Shown here piece after piece: positions 8,939 to 17,153 of a stretch of 64,000 bases of DNA (its first letter is position 1; each line of letters opens with the position of its first letter). This DNA is from G965216905 sp965216905 (GTDB lineage: Bacteria > Actinomycetota > Acidimicrobiia > Spongiisociales > ZC4RG35). A program made the translations under genes and the position numbers. The notes under the pieces were generated by a model. It saw only the letters and a program-made list of their open reading frames with translations, searched no databases and was not told the origin of the DNA. The stretch is from assembly GCA_965216905.1 (NCBI GenBank), contig OZ244213.1, positions 3,286,001-3,350,000 of the forward strand. Direction: 5' to 3'.

Positions 8939-8960
8939 CGCAAGATCGAACTATCTTTCG
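8939..8960. promoter_or_regulatory. Inverted repeat, possible operator between aceB and the ramB-like gene
   Basis: CGcAAGAT-cgaact-ATCTTtCG is an inverted repeat with one mismatched pair, located 28 nt before the regulator's start. It overlaps TATCTT (8953-8958), a plausible -10 element for the regulator, so a protein bound here could both autoregulate the regulator and act on aceB. It is not an exact match to the published mycobacterial/corynebacterial RamB motif as I remember it. The operator role is inference. Confidence 0.4.
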
Positions 8961-8988
8961 GTGAGCGCAACAGAGGACGGTTCGGCGG

Positions 8989-10428
8989 ATGGGCATCGAC
9001 CCGGTGGTGTTTGGCCACCGACTGCGACACTTCCGCAAACAACGACAGCTCACCCTCGACGATCTCGGCGAACGCATCGGGCGGCCGGCTCCATTCCTGT
9101 CGCTGGTCGAGAATGGAAAGCGCGAGCCCAAGCTGTCGCACATCTCCGACCTGGCCGATGCGCTGGGAATCCCGGTGACGGACCTACTGGCGCCCGAGGC
9201 TCCGTCGCGACGAGCGGAGCTGGAGATCGCCATCGACCGAGCCCAATCACACCCTCGTTACGCGGCACTGGATCTCCCCCACTTCAAGCCGAGTGCCAAG
9301 GTGCCCGACGAGGCGCTCACCCACATCGTGGCGCTGTTCGAGGAGCTCACCGACCGGGACCGGCTCGCCGACATCACCGAGCTTCGGCGGGCAAACGGCG
9401 ACCTCGGCCGGCAGCTCCAAGAACGCGACGGTGCCATCGCCGAGGTGGAGGACGTCGCAGCCGAGATGGTCGAGCGATCCGGATACTCCGGCGCCGGTCC
9501 CCTCACCACCCGCAACATCTCGGAGCTGATCGCCACCCTCGGATTTCGGGTGCGGTCGGTGGACGACATGCCGGCGGCGGCACGGGCGGTGGTCGACCGA
9601 CGGACCCGGGTCATCTACGTCCCCCAGCGCAACGAGCTCCGCACCCGGCAGGCCCGCAAAGCGGTCTTGCAGACGGTGGGCACCATGGTGCTCGACCTCG
9701 GTGAGCCCCGCACCGCCGACGAGCTTCTCCGCCACCGGCTCTGGTCGGCGTACTTCGCGGCGGCGGTGCTGATCCCCGGTCGGGCCGGCATCACATTCCT
9801 GACCCAAGCCAAACAGGAACGAGATCTGGCGATCGAAGACCTGAAGGAACAGTTCTACGTGTCCTACGAGATGGCGGCCCAGCGTTTCACGAACCTGGCG
9901 ACGGCCCACCTGGGAATCCGGACCCATTTCATCCGCAGCGACGGCGAGGGAGTCGTCCGCAAGTCGTACGCCAACGACGGGGTTCCGCTTCCGCGCAGTG
10001 ACGGCCGCAGCTCGGAGGGAATGCGGCTGTGCCGGATGTGGGGGGCGCGGGCGGCGTTCCACTCGGTCGAGAAGTTCGCCGTCCACAACCAGTTCACCCA
10101 CACCCCGGTGGGCTCGTACTGGTGCACGACCCACGTCGCACCCGGCGAAGGCGGCCATGCCTTCACGGTGGGGGTGCGGTTCGAGGAGGCTCGCTACTTC
10201 CGCGGAAGGACCACCGACATCCAAGCCCACTCCGAGTGTCCCGACGGCCCGTGCTGCCGTCTCTCCACGGTCGACGACACGGTGGCCGTCTACACCCGGG
10301 CCCAGCGTCGCCTGCTGGAACTGCTCACCCCCGGCCTGACCACCGCGGTGGAAGAGGCGGCGCTCGCCGAGTTCGTCGAACGGCACCGCCAGGCGGAATC
10401 CCCGCCCGAAGAGCCCGCCGTCGGATAG
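8989..10428 (+). CDS. ramB: RamB-like XRE-family regulator of acetate/glyoxylate metabolism (ScfR family)
   Basis: A 479-residue regulator. Residues about 8-62 form an XRE helix-turn-helix (LRHFRKQRQLTLDDLGERIG...FLSLVENGKREP). The middle has an IrrE-like layout but no HEXXH motif that I can see. The C-terminal third (from about residue 330, SEGMRLCRMWGAR...) matches the DUF2083 domain of short-chain fatty acyl regulators. RamB proteins control aceA and aceB in corynebacteria and mycobacteria, and the divergent placement here beside aceB fits that role. The ligand is probably an acyl-CoA by family knowledge. The gene symbol is by homology and position. Confidence 0.85.
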   Translation: MGIDPVVFGHRLRHFRKQRQLTLDDLGERIGRPAPFLSLVENGKREPKLSHISDLADALGIPVTDLLAPEAPSRRAELEIAIDRAQSHPRYAALDLPHFKPSAKVPDEALTHIVALFEELTDRDRLADITELRRANGDLGRQLQERDGAIAEVEDVAAEMVERSGYSGAGPLTTRNISELIATLGFRVRSVDDMPAAARAVVDRRTRVIYVPQRNELRTRQARKAVLQTVGTMVLDLGEPRTADELLRHRLWSAYFAAAVLIPGRAGITFLTQAKQERDLAIEDLKEQFYVSYEMAAQRFTNLATAHLGIRTHFIRSDGEGVVRKSYANDGVPLPRSDGRSSEGMRLCRMWGARAAFHSVEKFAVHNQFTHTPVGSYWCTTHVAPGEGGHAFTVGVRFEEARYFRGRTTDIQAHSECPDGPCCRLSTVDDTVAVYTRAQRRLLELLTPGLTTAVEEAALAEFVERHRQAESPPEEPAVG

Positions 10429-10454
10429 CCTGTCGGTAGCGATCAGGAACACAC

Positions 10455-10763
10455 ATGACGCGATTCGACGGACGTTTGCGAGTGCCCCACGGAGACGACG
10501 ACGGAATCTCGGTGGTGGCCGACGTGACCGATGAGACCCTCCGGTTGACCGCCGTCAACGGCAGCCTGGGGGCGTGGCCGCGGCACCAGATCCGCATCAA
10601 CGCCCGCGACGACGGATTCCACATCCGACTCGAAGGGGAAGAGGTGATCCTGTCGGTCGACCAGGACGCCGAGTTCGCAGTCGCCATGGGCGTCCGCTCC
10701 GCCCCACCGTTGCTGCGACGCAAGATCGCCGCCCTCATGCGCACCGAGACCGAGCGCACATGA
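10455..10763 (+). CDS. Small hypothetical protein
   Basis: A 102-residue protein I do not recognise. It has no signal peptide or membrane segment. Alternating beta-type stretches (GISVVADVTDETLRLTA, IRINARDDGFHIRLEGEEVILSV) suggest a small beta-barrel or PH-like fold, followed by a basic helical tail. AGGAA at good spacing supports ATG 10455. It follows the ramB-like gene by 26 nt on the same strand and is probably cotranscribed. A strong hairpin lies directly downstream. Confidence 0.6.
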   Translation: MTRFDGRLRVPHGDDDGISVVADVTDETLRLTAVNGSLGAWPRHQIRINARDDGFHIRLEGEEVILSVDQDAEFAVAMGVRSAPPLLRRKIAALMRTETERT

Positions 10764-10765
10764 GC

Positions 10766-10797
10766 AGACCCGCCGTCCGGGATCGGTCGGCGGGTCT
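10766..10797. terminator. Bidirectional terminator-like hairpin
   Basis: A perfect 10-bp inverted repeat, AGACCCGCCG and CGGCGGGTCT, with a 12-nt loop begins 3 nt after the stop of the 102-residue gene. It lies between convergent genes (that gene and thioredoxin) and so could serve both. No T-tract. Confidence 0.6.
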
Positions 10798-10850
10798 CTC
10801 GGATCTCATCGGTCCCCCTGGCCGTCGGAGACCGGCTGGGGCCGGTTCTC

Positions 10851-11243
10851 TCAGGCCTGGGGTGCAGCCTCCTCGGCGTGTTCGGCGTGCTGTTCGGCGA
10901 TCTGGCGGCGGACGTCGTCCATGTCCAGATCGTTCACCTGCTCGATCAGCTGATCCAGCGCCGCCGCCGGCAACGCTCCCGGCTGGTTGTAGAGGAGGAT
11001 CTGGTCGCGGAACACCATCAGCGTGGGAATCGAACGGATCCCGAAGGCCTGGCTGAGCTCCTGCTGATCCTCGGTGTCGACCTTGGCGAACACGATGCCG
11101 GGATTCTGCTCGGACGCGGTCTCGAACGTCGGTGCGAACGAACGGCACGGGCCACACCACTCGGCCCAGAAGTCGACGATCACGGTGTCGTTTCCCTGGA
11201 TCGTCTCGTCGAATGTTTCCTTGGTGAGGGCGATGGTCGCCAT
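10851..11243 (-). CDS. trxA: Thioredoxin
   Basis: A 130-residue thioredoxin with the redox motif WCGPC (C30, C33), the conserved cis-proline in SIPTLMVF, and a standard single-domain layout. A roughly 20-residue C-terminal extension rich in Glu, His and Ala follows (QIAEQHAEHAEEAAPQA). ATG 11243, giving MATIALT, is chosen over a longer in-frame start because similarity begins there and GAGG lies 9 nt upstream. It reduces protein disulphides in the cytoplasm. Its downstream neighbour on the plus strand is convergent across a hairpin. Confidence 0.9.
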   Translation of the reverse strand: MATIALTKETFDETIQGNDTVIVDFWAEWCGPCRSFAPTFETASEQNPGIVFAKVDTEDQQELSQAFGIRSIPTLMVFRDQILLYNQPGALPAAALDQLIEQVNDLDMDDVRRQIAEQHAEHAEEAAPQA

Positions 11244-11303
11244 GAGAGAAGCCTCGTATATCGGGTACGCCGGATACAACGCCGGGAGTGCCGGCGACAT
11301 TCC

Positions 11304-11320
11304 GGCCGCCCCGAGCGGCC
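11304..11320 (-). terminator. Short GC hairpin after the E2 gene
   Basis: GGCCGC-cccga-GCGGCC, a perfect 6-bp stem, lies immediately after the E2 stop codon and before the thioredoxin leader. It is a candidate end point for the E1-E2 operon transcript. It is short and has no T-tract, so the assignment is weak. Confidence 0.35.
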
Positions 11321-12631
11321 TCAGGCGAGGAACAGGGCCGGCTCGGCCAGATTCTCCAGCACCAGCCGCATGAACCGTCGACCGACCCCGCCGTCGACGA
11401 CTCGGTGGTCGTAGGACAGCGACAGCGGCATGAGCGGGGCCACGTCGACCGCACCATCCCGGACCACCGGGGCGGGGTTCGCCCGTCCCACCGACAAGAT
11501 GGCCGTGGTCCCGTACGGGATGATCGGTGTCCCGAATCCACCGTCGACGGCGCCGATGTTGGAGACCGTGAACGTCTGGCCCGTCAGTTCGTCGGGTTTG
11601 AGTCGGCGCTGCTTGGCGCCCTCACCGAGCCGGACCACCTCGTCGGCCACCTGGAGCAGTGACATCGACGCCGCGTCCCTCACGACGGCGACCAGGAGGC
11701 CGTCGGGGGTATCCACCGCCACTCCGATGTCGGCCCGTTCCTGCAGCACCAGGTCGTCGCCATCCAGCGAGGCGTTGAACTCCGGGAAGGCTGCCAACGC
11801 GGGAACGACCGCCCTGACGATGAGCGCATCGATCGGGATCGCTTGCCCGTGTCGATCTCGCAGCGCCGTGCGGACCGCCAGCAGCCGCGATGCGTCCACA
11901 TGGTCGAACGTGGTCACGTGGGGGATCTCGTTCCACGAGCGCGTCATGTTGGCGGCGATGGTGCGGCGAAGCCGCGACATCGGCCGGCGCCCGCCGGACG
12001 GCCCAGGCTCATCCACCCGGCCGATCGCCGGCATCTCGGTCGGCTGAGGGGTGGCGACCGCACGGCCCGCCGGCCGGGTCACCATCGCCGCCGCCGGGAT
12101 GCCTCCCGCTTCCGGAGCGGACGTCGTCGCCTCGGCCGCGGCGTGTACGTCCTCCCGGGTGATCTTTCCTTCGGGTCCGGTGCCGCGGACCGTGGCGATG
12201 TCCACGCCCAGCTCGCGGGCCAGCTTGCGGACCAGCGGCAGCGCCTTGACCTGTCCGGGAGCGGCAGGTGGTTCGGCTTCGGGGCGGGTCAGGTCCTCGG
12301 CTTCCTCGGACAGGGTTCCGACGATCGGCGGGGTCTCGGCCGGCGCGACCGCAACGTCATCCGCTCCTCCATCGCCTTCCTCGACGCCCTCTCCGGGCTC
12401 GCCGATCACCACGACCACCTCGCCCACCTCGAGGACCTCGCCCTCGGCCGCACCCTGGCGGAGCACCACCCCACCGTACGGGCAGGGAAGCTCGACGACG
12501 GCCTTGGCGGTCTCCACGTCGACGATGATCTGATCGACCTCGACCGTGTCCCCCACCGCCACATGCCATCGCACGATCTCGGCCTCGGTGAGACCCTCAC
12601 CGATGTCGGGCAGACGGAAGTCCTGGGCCAT
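11321..12631 (-). CDS. bkdB: 2-oxoacid dehydrogenase E2 component (dihydrolipoamide acyltransferase)
   Basis: A 436-residue E2 subunit. Residues 1-76 are one lipoyl domain with the lipoylated lysine in VETAKAVVELP. A Pro/Glu-rich linker follows, then a peripheral subunit-binding domain (PLVRKLARELGVD...GTGPEGKITREDV), a second linker, and the catalytic core ending SYDHRVVDGG. It transfers acyl groups from lipoate to CoA in a branched-chain or acetoin/pyruvate-type complex. It is cotranscribed with E1beta and E1alpha upstream. No E3 (lipoamide dehydrogenase) gene is in the window. The branched-chain assignment is likely but not certain. Confidence 0.9.
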   Translation of the reverse strand: MAQDFRLPDIGEGLTEAEIVRWHVAVGDTVEVDQIIVDVETAKAVVELPCPYGGVVLRQGAAEGEVLEVGEVVVVIGEPGEGVEEGDGGADDVAVAPAETPPIVGTLSEEAEDLTRPEAEPPAAPGQVKALPLVRKLARELGVDIATVRGTGPEGKITREDVHAAAEATTSAPEAGGIPAAAMVTRPAGRAVATPQPTEMPAIGRVDEPGPSGGRRPMSRLRRTIAANMTRSWNEIPHVTTFDHVDASRLLAVRTALRDRHGQAIPIDALIVRAVVPALAAFPEFNASLDGDDLVLQERADIGVAVDTPDGLLVAVVRDAASMSLLQVADEVVRLGEGAKQRRLKPDELTGQTFTVSNIGAVDGGFGTPIIPYGTTAILSVGRANPAPVVRDGAVDVAPLMPLSLSYDHRVVDGGVGRRFMRLVLENLAEPALFLA

Positions 12632-12642
12632 TCCTCACTCCT

Positions 12643-13623
12643 TCACGCCGAGCACGCCCGGACGGCGGCTCGGATCACACGCTCGGCCGACGGCAGGTAG
12701 TGCCGTTCCGACCGCTTCAACGGGAACACGGTATCCCATCCTGTCACACGCTCGACCGGCGCCTCCAGGTCGTAGAGACATCGCTCCCCGATCTGGGCGG
12801 CCACCTCGGCACCGAATCCGGCGGTGCGCGGTGCTTCGTGGACGACGACCGCCCGACCCGTCTTGGTCACCGACGCCACCAGCGTCTCGACGTCGAGTGG
12901 GACCAGCGAACGCAGGTCCACCACTTCGGCCTCGATCCCGTGATCCTCCGCCAGCCGCCGGGCCGCCGCCCGAACTTCCTTCATCATCGCCCCCCAGCCG
13001 ATCAGGGTCACGTCCTCGCCGGCTCGCTCCACCGCCGCCACCCCCAGCGGAGTGGGTACCACATGGTCGGCGACCTCCTCTTTGACCGCCCGGTACAGCC
13101 GGATCGGTTCGAGGAAGATCACCGGGTCGGGATCGTCGATCGCCGACTTCAGGAGCCCGGCGGCGTCGGTGGGTCGAGACGGCACGACCACCTTCAGCCC
13201 CGGCGTGTGGGCATAGATGGCCTCGGCCGACTCCGAGTGATGCTCGGCCGCTCCGATCCCCCCGCCGTACGGGATGCGGATCACCATCGGCGCCGTGAAC
13301 CGGTGTCGTGAACGGTTCCGGATCCGGGCGACGTGGTTGATGATCTGATCGAACGCCGGGTACGAGAATCCCATGAACTGCATCTCGAGGACCGGGCGCA
13401 TCCCGGCGATGGCCAGGCCCAGCCCGACGCCGGCGATGCCCGACTCTGCGACGGGCGTGTCGATCACCCGGGTGTCGCCGAATTGTTCCAGCAGTCCGTC
13501 GGTGATCCGAAACACCCCACCGGTTCGGCCCACGTCCTCGCCCATGACGACGACGTCGTCCGACTCCGCCATCACCTCGGCGAGGGTCCGGGTGAGCGCC
13601 TGGCTGATGGTGAGGACCGTCAT
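12643..13623 (-). CDS. bkdA2: 2-oxoacid dehydrogenase E1 component, beta subunit
   Basis: A 326-residue transketolase-like subunit. Family segments include MGEDVGRTGGVFRIT, DTPVAESGIAGVGLGLA, MQFMGFSYPAFDQI, RIPYGGGIGAAEHHSES and VVPSRPTDAAGLLKSAI, with the C-terminal domain VVVHEAPRTAGFGAEVAA. It pairs with the alpha subunit to decarboxylate 2-oxoacids with thiamine diphosphate and load the acyl group onto E2. Its ATG overlaps the alpha-subunit stop (ATGA, 13620-13623), indicating translational coupling. Confidence 0.93.
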   Translation of the reverse strand: MTVLTISQALTRTLAEVMAESDDVVVMGEDVGRTGGVFRITDGLLEQFGDTRVIDTPVAESGIAGVGLGLAIAGMRPVLEMQFMGFSYPAFDQIINHVARIRNRSRHRFTAPMVIRIPYGGGIGAAEHHSESAEAIYAHTPGLKVVVPSRPTDAAGLLKSAIDDPDPVIFLEPIRLYRAVKEEVADHVVPTPLGVAAVERAGEDVTLIGWGAMMKEVRAAARRLAEDHGIEAEVVDLRSLVPLDVETLVASVTKTGRAVVVHEAPRTAGFGAEVAAQIGERCLYDLEAPVERVTGWDTVFPLKRSERHYLPSAERVIRAAVRACSA

Positions 13624-14645
13624 CGTTCCCCTTCGGCGAGCCGGCGTTGCTCGGCGAGGTGGACGGGTGGCTCGGCGAACATCGAATCGAACATCAGCGA
13701 CGCATCCGGCTCCGGCAGTGTCTCAGCCGCGGTGACTGCATCCTCCATGAAGGCGGCCGCCTCCCGATCGAGATCCTCCTGCCACTCCTCGGACCACCGG
13801 TTCCGCTCTCCCAGGTACAGCCGGACCCGCTCCAACGGATCCCGCCGCCGCCAGTCCTCGGCCTCGGCGGGTTCCCGGTAGCGGCCGGGGTCGTCGGCGG
13901 TGGTGTGGGGACCCATCCGATAGGTGAGCGCCTCGATCAGCGTCGGACCGGCTCCCGCCCGGGCTCGTTCCACCGCCTCCCGGGTCGCCTGGTGGACGGC
14001 GAAGAGGTCGTTCCCGTCGACCCGAACACCGGGCATGCCATAGGCGATGGCCTTCTGGGCGATCGTCTCCGAGGCGGTCTGGCCGCTGGTGGGCATCGAG
14101 ATGGCCCACCCGTTGTTCTGACACAGGAACACACAACCGACGTCGTACACGGCGGCGAAGTTCATGGCCTCGTGGAAGTCGCCCTCCGACGTCGCCCCGT
14201 CCCCGAAGTAGGTGATCGCGATCCGGTCCCGGCCCTGCATCCGCTCGGCCCAGGCCAGCCCCACCGCGTGCACCATGTGGCCCCCGACGGTGATCGAGGG
14301 TGGCAGCACGTTCACACCGCTGGGCGGCGAGCCGCCCAACTCGTCTCCGGTCCGGCCCGCCACCAGAGCCTCCATCGGATAGCCCTGCATCCACATGGCC
14401 GCCGCGTCCCGATAGGTCGCCACCATCCAGTCGTCCTCCCGCAGGGCGGCGGCGCTGCCCACCTGGGCGGCCTCTTGGCCCTCGAACGAGGCGTAGGTGG
14501 CGAGCCGGCCCTGCTTCTGGAGGGCGATGCTCTTCCGGTCGTAGGCGCGGGCGAACACCATGGCCCGGTACAGCCGGACGGCCATTTCGATATCGACGGG
14601 AGCGTCGCCGGCCAGGTCGCCGGACGGAGTCAGAATCTGAAGCAT
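13620..14645 (-). CDS. bkdA1: 2-oxoacid dehydrogenase E1 component, alpha subunit
   Basis: A 341-residue E1 alpha subunit. The thiamine-diphosphate motif runs from GDGATSEGDFHEAMN to CQNNGW. GGHMVHAVGLAWA and the phosphorylation-loop-like YRMGPHTTADDPGRYR are also present; the latter is typical of branched-chain dehydrogenases. It is the first gene of the E1alpha-E1beta-E2 operon. The start is the most upstream ATG compatible with similarity. The 120 nt to the next gene show no clear promoter beyond a short repeat of CGATCAAY. Confidence 0.92.
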   Translation of the reverse strand: MLQILTPSGDLAGDAPVDIEMAVRLYRAMVFARAYDRKSIALQKQGRLATYASFEGQEAAQVGSAAALREDDWMVATYRDAAAMWMQGYPMEALVAGRTGDELGGSPPSGVNVLPPSITVGGHMVHAVGLAWAERMQGRDRIAITYFGDGATSEGDFHEAMNFAAVYDVGCVFLCQNNGWAISMPTSGQTASETIAQKAIAYGMPGVRVDGNDLFAVHQATREAVERARAGAGPTLIEALTYRMGPHTTADDPGRYREPAEAEDWRRRDPLERVRLYLGERNRWSEEWQEDLDREAAAFMEDAVTAAETLPEPDASLMFDSMFAEPPVHLAEQRRLAEGER

Positions 14646-14765
14646 CGCCTCATCGCTGCAGGCTGGTTGATCGGGCTCATTGATCGGGCCGGCGTACGGT
14701 AACCAATCGCCGCCGCCCTCCGGCCGCCGGCTCCCACCGTCGGTCCCAGCTCTTCTTCCCAGCCG

Positions 14766-15350
14766 TCAGTCCCAGCTTTCCGTTCCGGCCCGCACGAAGT
14801 CGATCCACCGCCCGAAGCCGACCATCGTCTCCGACAACCCCTTCCGGACCCGCTCGTCGACCAGCTCACCGTCCTCGAACGCCGAGGACGCCGACGGCAC
14901 GAACAGCCGATTCGAGTTCATCTGGTGGGCGCCGACCTGCACGAGCATCTCCGCCAGCGCCCGCTGCGCCCCTCTGGTCCCCCACCGCCCCGGCGTGGCT
15001 CCGATCACCGCCGTCGGCTTGCCCTTCAGACTCCCGACCGGCGACCGCGACAACCAATCGAGCAGGTTCTTGACCACCCCCGGAACCGATCCGTTGTACT
15101 CGGGAGTGGCGATGAGCACCCCATCCGCGTCGTCGACGGCCCGGCGGATGGCCACCACCCCGCGAGGATCCGATTCGAGACCCTCGAGATCGGCATTGAA
15201 GAGCGGAACCTCCCCCAACCGGTCGTACACGTCGACGGCCATGCCCACCGGTGCCACCTGGGCGGCGGCCACTGCCAGACTCCGGTTGATCGAGGCGCGA
15301 CGCAAGCTCCCCGGCACCGCCAGCACCCGGTATCGATCATCAGCGGACAT
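14766..15350 (-). CDS. NADPH-dependent FMN reductase (flavodoxin-like)
   Basis: A 194-residue flavodoxin-fold protein. The N-terminal PGSLRRASINRSL matches the phosphate-binding loop of FMN reductases. TPEYNGSVPGVVKNLLDWLSR is the highly conserved middle segment, followed by GATPGRWGTRGAQ. It reduces FMN or quinones using NAD(P)H. The start MSADDRYRVLAV at 15350 follows AAGGGTTG. A longer in-frame reading upstream lacks similarity and is rejected. About 120 nt without a gene separate it from the hydrolase remnant upstream on the same strand. Confidence 0.85.
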   Translation of the reverse strand: MSADDRYRVLAVPGSLRRASINRSLAVAAAQVAPVGMAVDVYDRLGEVPLFNADLEGLESDPRGVVAIRRAVDDADGVLIATPEYNGSVPGVVKNLLDWLSRSPVGSLKGKPTAVIGATPGRWGTRGAQRALAEMLVQVGAHQMNSNRLFVPSASSAFEDGELVDERVRKGLSETMVGFGRWIDFVRAGTESWD

Positions 15351-15472
15351 GCGCAACCCTTCGAAGATCGTGAATGGAGAGACAAAGACTGGGCCATCCA
15401 TCCGGTACCGCCGACCAGACGGAGCCTCGGCCCCGGCCACCGTACCAGCGTGGGTGTTCGGGCCGGATGCCG

Positions 15473-15760
15473 TCAGTCTCCTGTTGCAGTGGCGATCTGC
15501 TCGATGGCTTCCAGCACCGCGGCCGCGTCGGTGACCGGCGAGAGGTGATGACCGTCGAGCCGAGCATGGGGCCACCCGCGACGTCGCGCTTCCTCCAGCA
15601 TCTCCGCATACGCCTCACTGAGCTGGAGGTACCCACACGGCCAAGCGGACCAGCTCTCCGGAACCTCCACCGGTGCGTCGTGCCACGCCCTCGGAACTCG
15701 GGGGGTCTCGGCGATCAGCCGCTCCCAGCGTATCGAGCGGTCGGACCGGTGACCGAGCGC
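15473..15760 (-). pseudogene. C-terminal remnant of an alpha/beta hydrolase
   Basis: About 95 codons on the minus strand look like the last part of an alpha/beta hydrolase: ERLIAETPRVPRAW, then CGYLQLSEAYAEMLEEA, then a short tail with a histidine (LDGHHLSP). The nucleophile elbow and all upstream sheets are missing. The homologous stretch stops near 15,760, next to the promoter of the HNH gene on the other strand. The reading frame stays open beyond that point but only as an antisense shadow of the HNH gene. It reads as a gene truncated when the HNH cassette arrived. It could also be a very short diverged protein. Confidence 0.5.
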
Positions 15761-15782
15761 CCGGCTTCGGAGCCGCGGTGGG

Positions 15783-15811
15783 TTGACAATCGAACGTGTG
15801 TTCGATAGTAT
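15783..15811 (+). promoter_or_regulatory. Sigma70-type promoter with embedded LexA (SOS) box
   Basis: TTGACA (15783-15788) and TAGTAT (15806-15811) are separated by exactly 17 nt. The spacer contains TCGAAC-GTGT-GTTCGA (15790-15805), a perfect match to the mycobacterial SOS box consensus TCGAAC-N4-GTTCGA. The box fills the space between the -35 and -10 elements, so LexA bound here would block polymerase. It serves the HNH gene starting at 15917. This is the clearest promoter in the window. Confidence 0.85.
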
Positions 15812-15867
15812 GGGGGTTACTTCCCCACCTGAGCAATCACCGAACCCAGCCGATTCCCCGGACGCCG

Positions 15868-15900
15868 TGACTTCCGGCTGGGAATCCCAACCAGAAGTCA
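15868..15900 (+). promoter_or_regulatory. Long hairpin in the 5' untranslated region of the HNH gene
   Basis: An imperfect inverted repeat of two 16-nt arms (14 of 16 pairs match), starting TGACTTC and ending GAAGTCA, around a central GGGAATCCC. It lies between the SOS promoter and the ribosome binding site GGGAAG (15902-15907). In RNA it would form a stable stem one base before that site. It may tune translation, protect the transcript or bind a protein. Its role is unknown. Confidence 0.5.
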
Positions 15901-15916
15901 CGGGAAGTACCACCAG

Positions 15917-17053
15917 ATGACCGCCACCGCACCACCACCACCATCCGCCGACGGTGGACTCCGCTGTGAGCGCCTCACGTCCGACGCGCTCGAGCGGCTG
16001 CTGATCGAGATGGAGCGAGCGGTCGCCCGGCTTCGCGCCACCCAGGTCGACGTGCTGCGCGAGGTCGACCGCCGCCAGCTGCCCTCCGCCGACGGGTGTC
16101 GCACGCTCGACGAGTGGACGGCGTCTCGCCTCGACGTCCGACCGGAGACCGCATCCGATCTCGTCCGGTTGGCCAGGGAGGATCGTCTGGAGATTGGCCG
16201 GGCGTGCACCGACGGAGACATCACCTTCGACCGGGCCGCCGCCCTCACCAAGCTCCCAGTGGACGATCCGGTCGGGGCCGGGGCCGATTGGGACATCGCC
16301 GGGCTCGGTCGTCTGATCGCCCGCCACCGTCGGGTCACGGCCAGATCGGAGCAGGAGTCGTTCGCCGATCGGTACCTGGTTCTTCAGCCCAGCCTCGACC
16401 GGGCATCCCTGCGCCTGTGGGGGGAACTGGCCGGTGTGGACGCCATGCGGGTGGAGCACGTGCTCACCGAACGAGCGGATGCCACTCCCGCACTGCCCGA
16501 CGGGCGGCGCGAGCCGAGACGGGCGCGGTTGGCGGACGCCCTCACCACGGCCGTTCTGGACTCCAGTCCGGCCACCACCACCACCGCCACACCGGCGACC
16601 GTCACCGTGTTCGTCGACGCGTCCGACGCCATCCCCACCAGCGGCGAGGCCGGTGTCACCCTTTCCACCGGCAGCCGGGTGGGACCCCAGTTCCTGGAAG
16701 CGGTGCTGTGTGACGCGGTCACCGAAGTAACGGTGACCGACACCGGCGAGCAGCCGGTGGGCGTGGGGCGTCGCACCCGTACCCTGCCCGGTCGAATTCG
16801 GAGACTGGTCTGGCATCGAGATCGAGGGATGTGCACCATCGACGGCTGCCAGAGCCGGTACCGACTGCAGCCGCACCACATCCGGCCGTGGTCGGAGGGC
16901 GGAACCCACGGTCCGGAGAACCTGACGCTGCTCTGCTGGTTCCACCACCACGTCGCCATTCACGGCCACGGTCTGCAGATCGACCCGACGTCACCGCCCC
17001 ATCGACGCCGTTTCCTGCGCGCCCCGTTACCTGGTCGGGGACCGCCCGGCTGA
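15917..17053 (+). CDS. 13E12-family DUF222/HNH endonuclease, SOS-controlled
   Basis: A 378-residue protein of the 13E12 repeat family. Residues about 18-220 form DUF222 (ERLLIEMERAVARLRATQVDVLREVDRR, then RTLDEWTASRLDV). The C-terminal HNH nuclease domain reads RGMCTIDGCQSRYRLQPHHIRPWSEGG...NLTLLCWFHHHVAIH, with the C, HH, N and H ligands in place. An Ala/Thr-rich linker lies between. These genes are abundant in actinobacteria, several are linked to mobile elements, and some mycobacterial copies are LexA-regulated. The perfect SOS promoter upstream predicts DNA-damage induction here. GGGAAG supports ATG 15917. The substrate is unknown. Confidence 0.85.
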   Translation: MTATAPPPPSADGGLRCERLTSDALERLLIEMERAVARLRATQVDVLREVDRRQLPSADGCRTLDEWTASRLDVRPETASDLVRLAREDRLEIGRACTDGDITFDRAAALTKLPVDDPVGAGADWDIAGLGRLIARHRRVTARSEQESFADRYLVLQPSLDRASLRLWGELAGVDAMRVEHVLTERADATPALPDGRREPRRARLADALTTAVLDSSPATTTTATPATVTVFVDASDAIPTSGEAGVTLSTGSRVGPQFLEAVLCDAVTEVTVTDTGEQPVGVGRRTRTLPGRIRRLVWHRDRGMCTIDGCQSRYRLQPHHIRPWSEGGTHGPENLTLLCWFHHHVAIHGHGLQIDPTSPPHRRRFLRAPLPGRGPPG

Positions 17054-17153
17054 TCGTCGCCCGGCTGATCGTTCGGCCCCGCCACCTGTCCGTCCCAACC
17101 GAGAGACTCCGCCGGCGAACCGGGAGCCGCCCGGCCTGCCGACGCGCCCGGAA

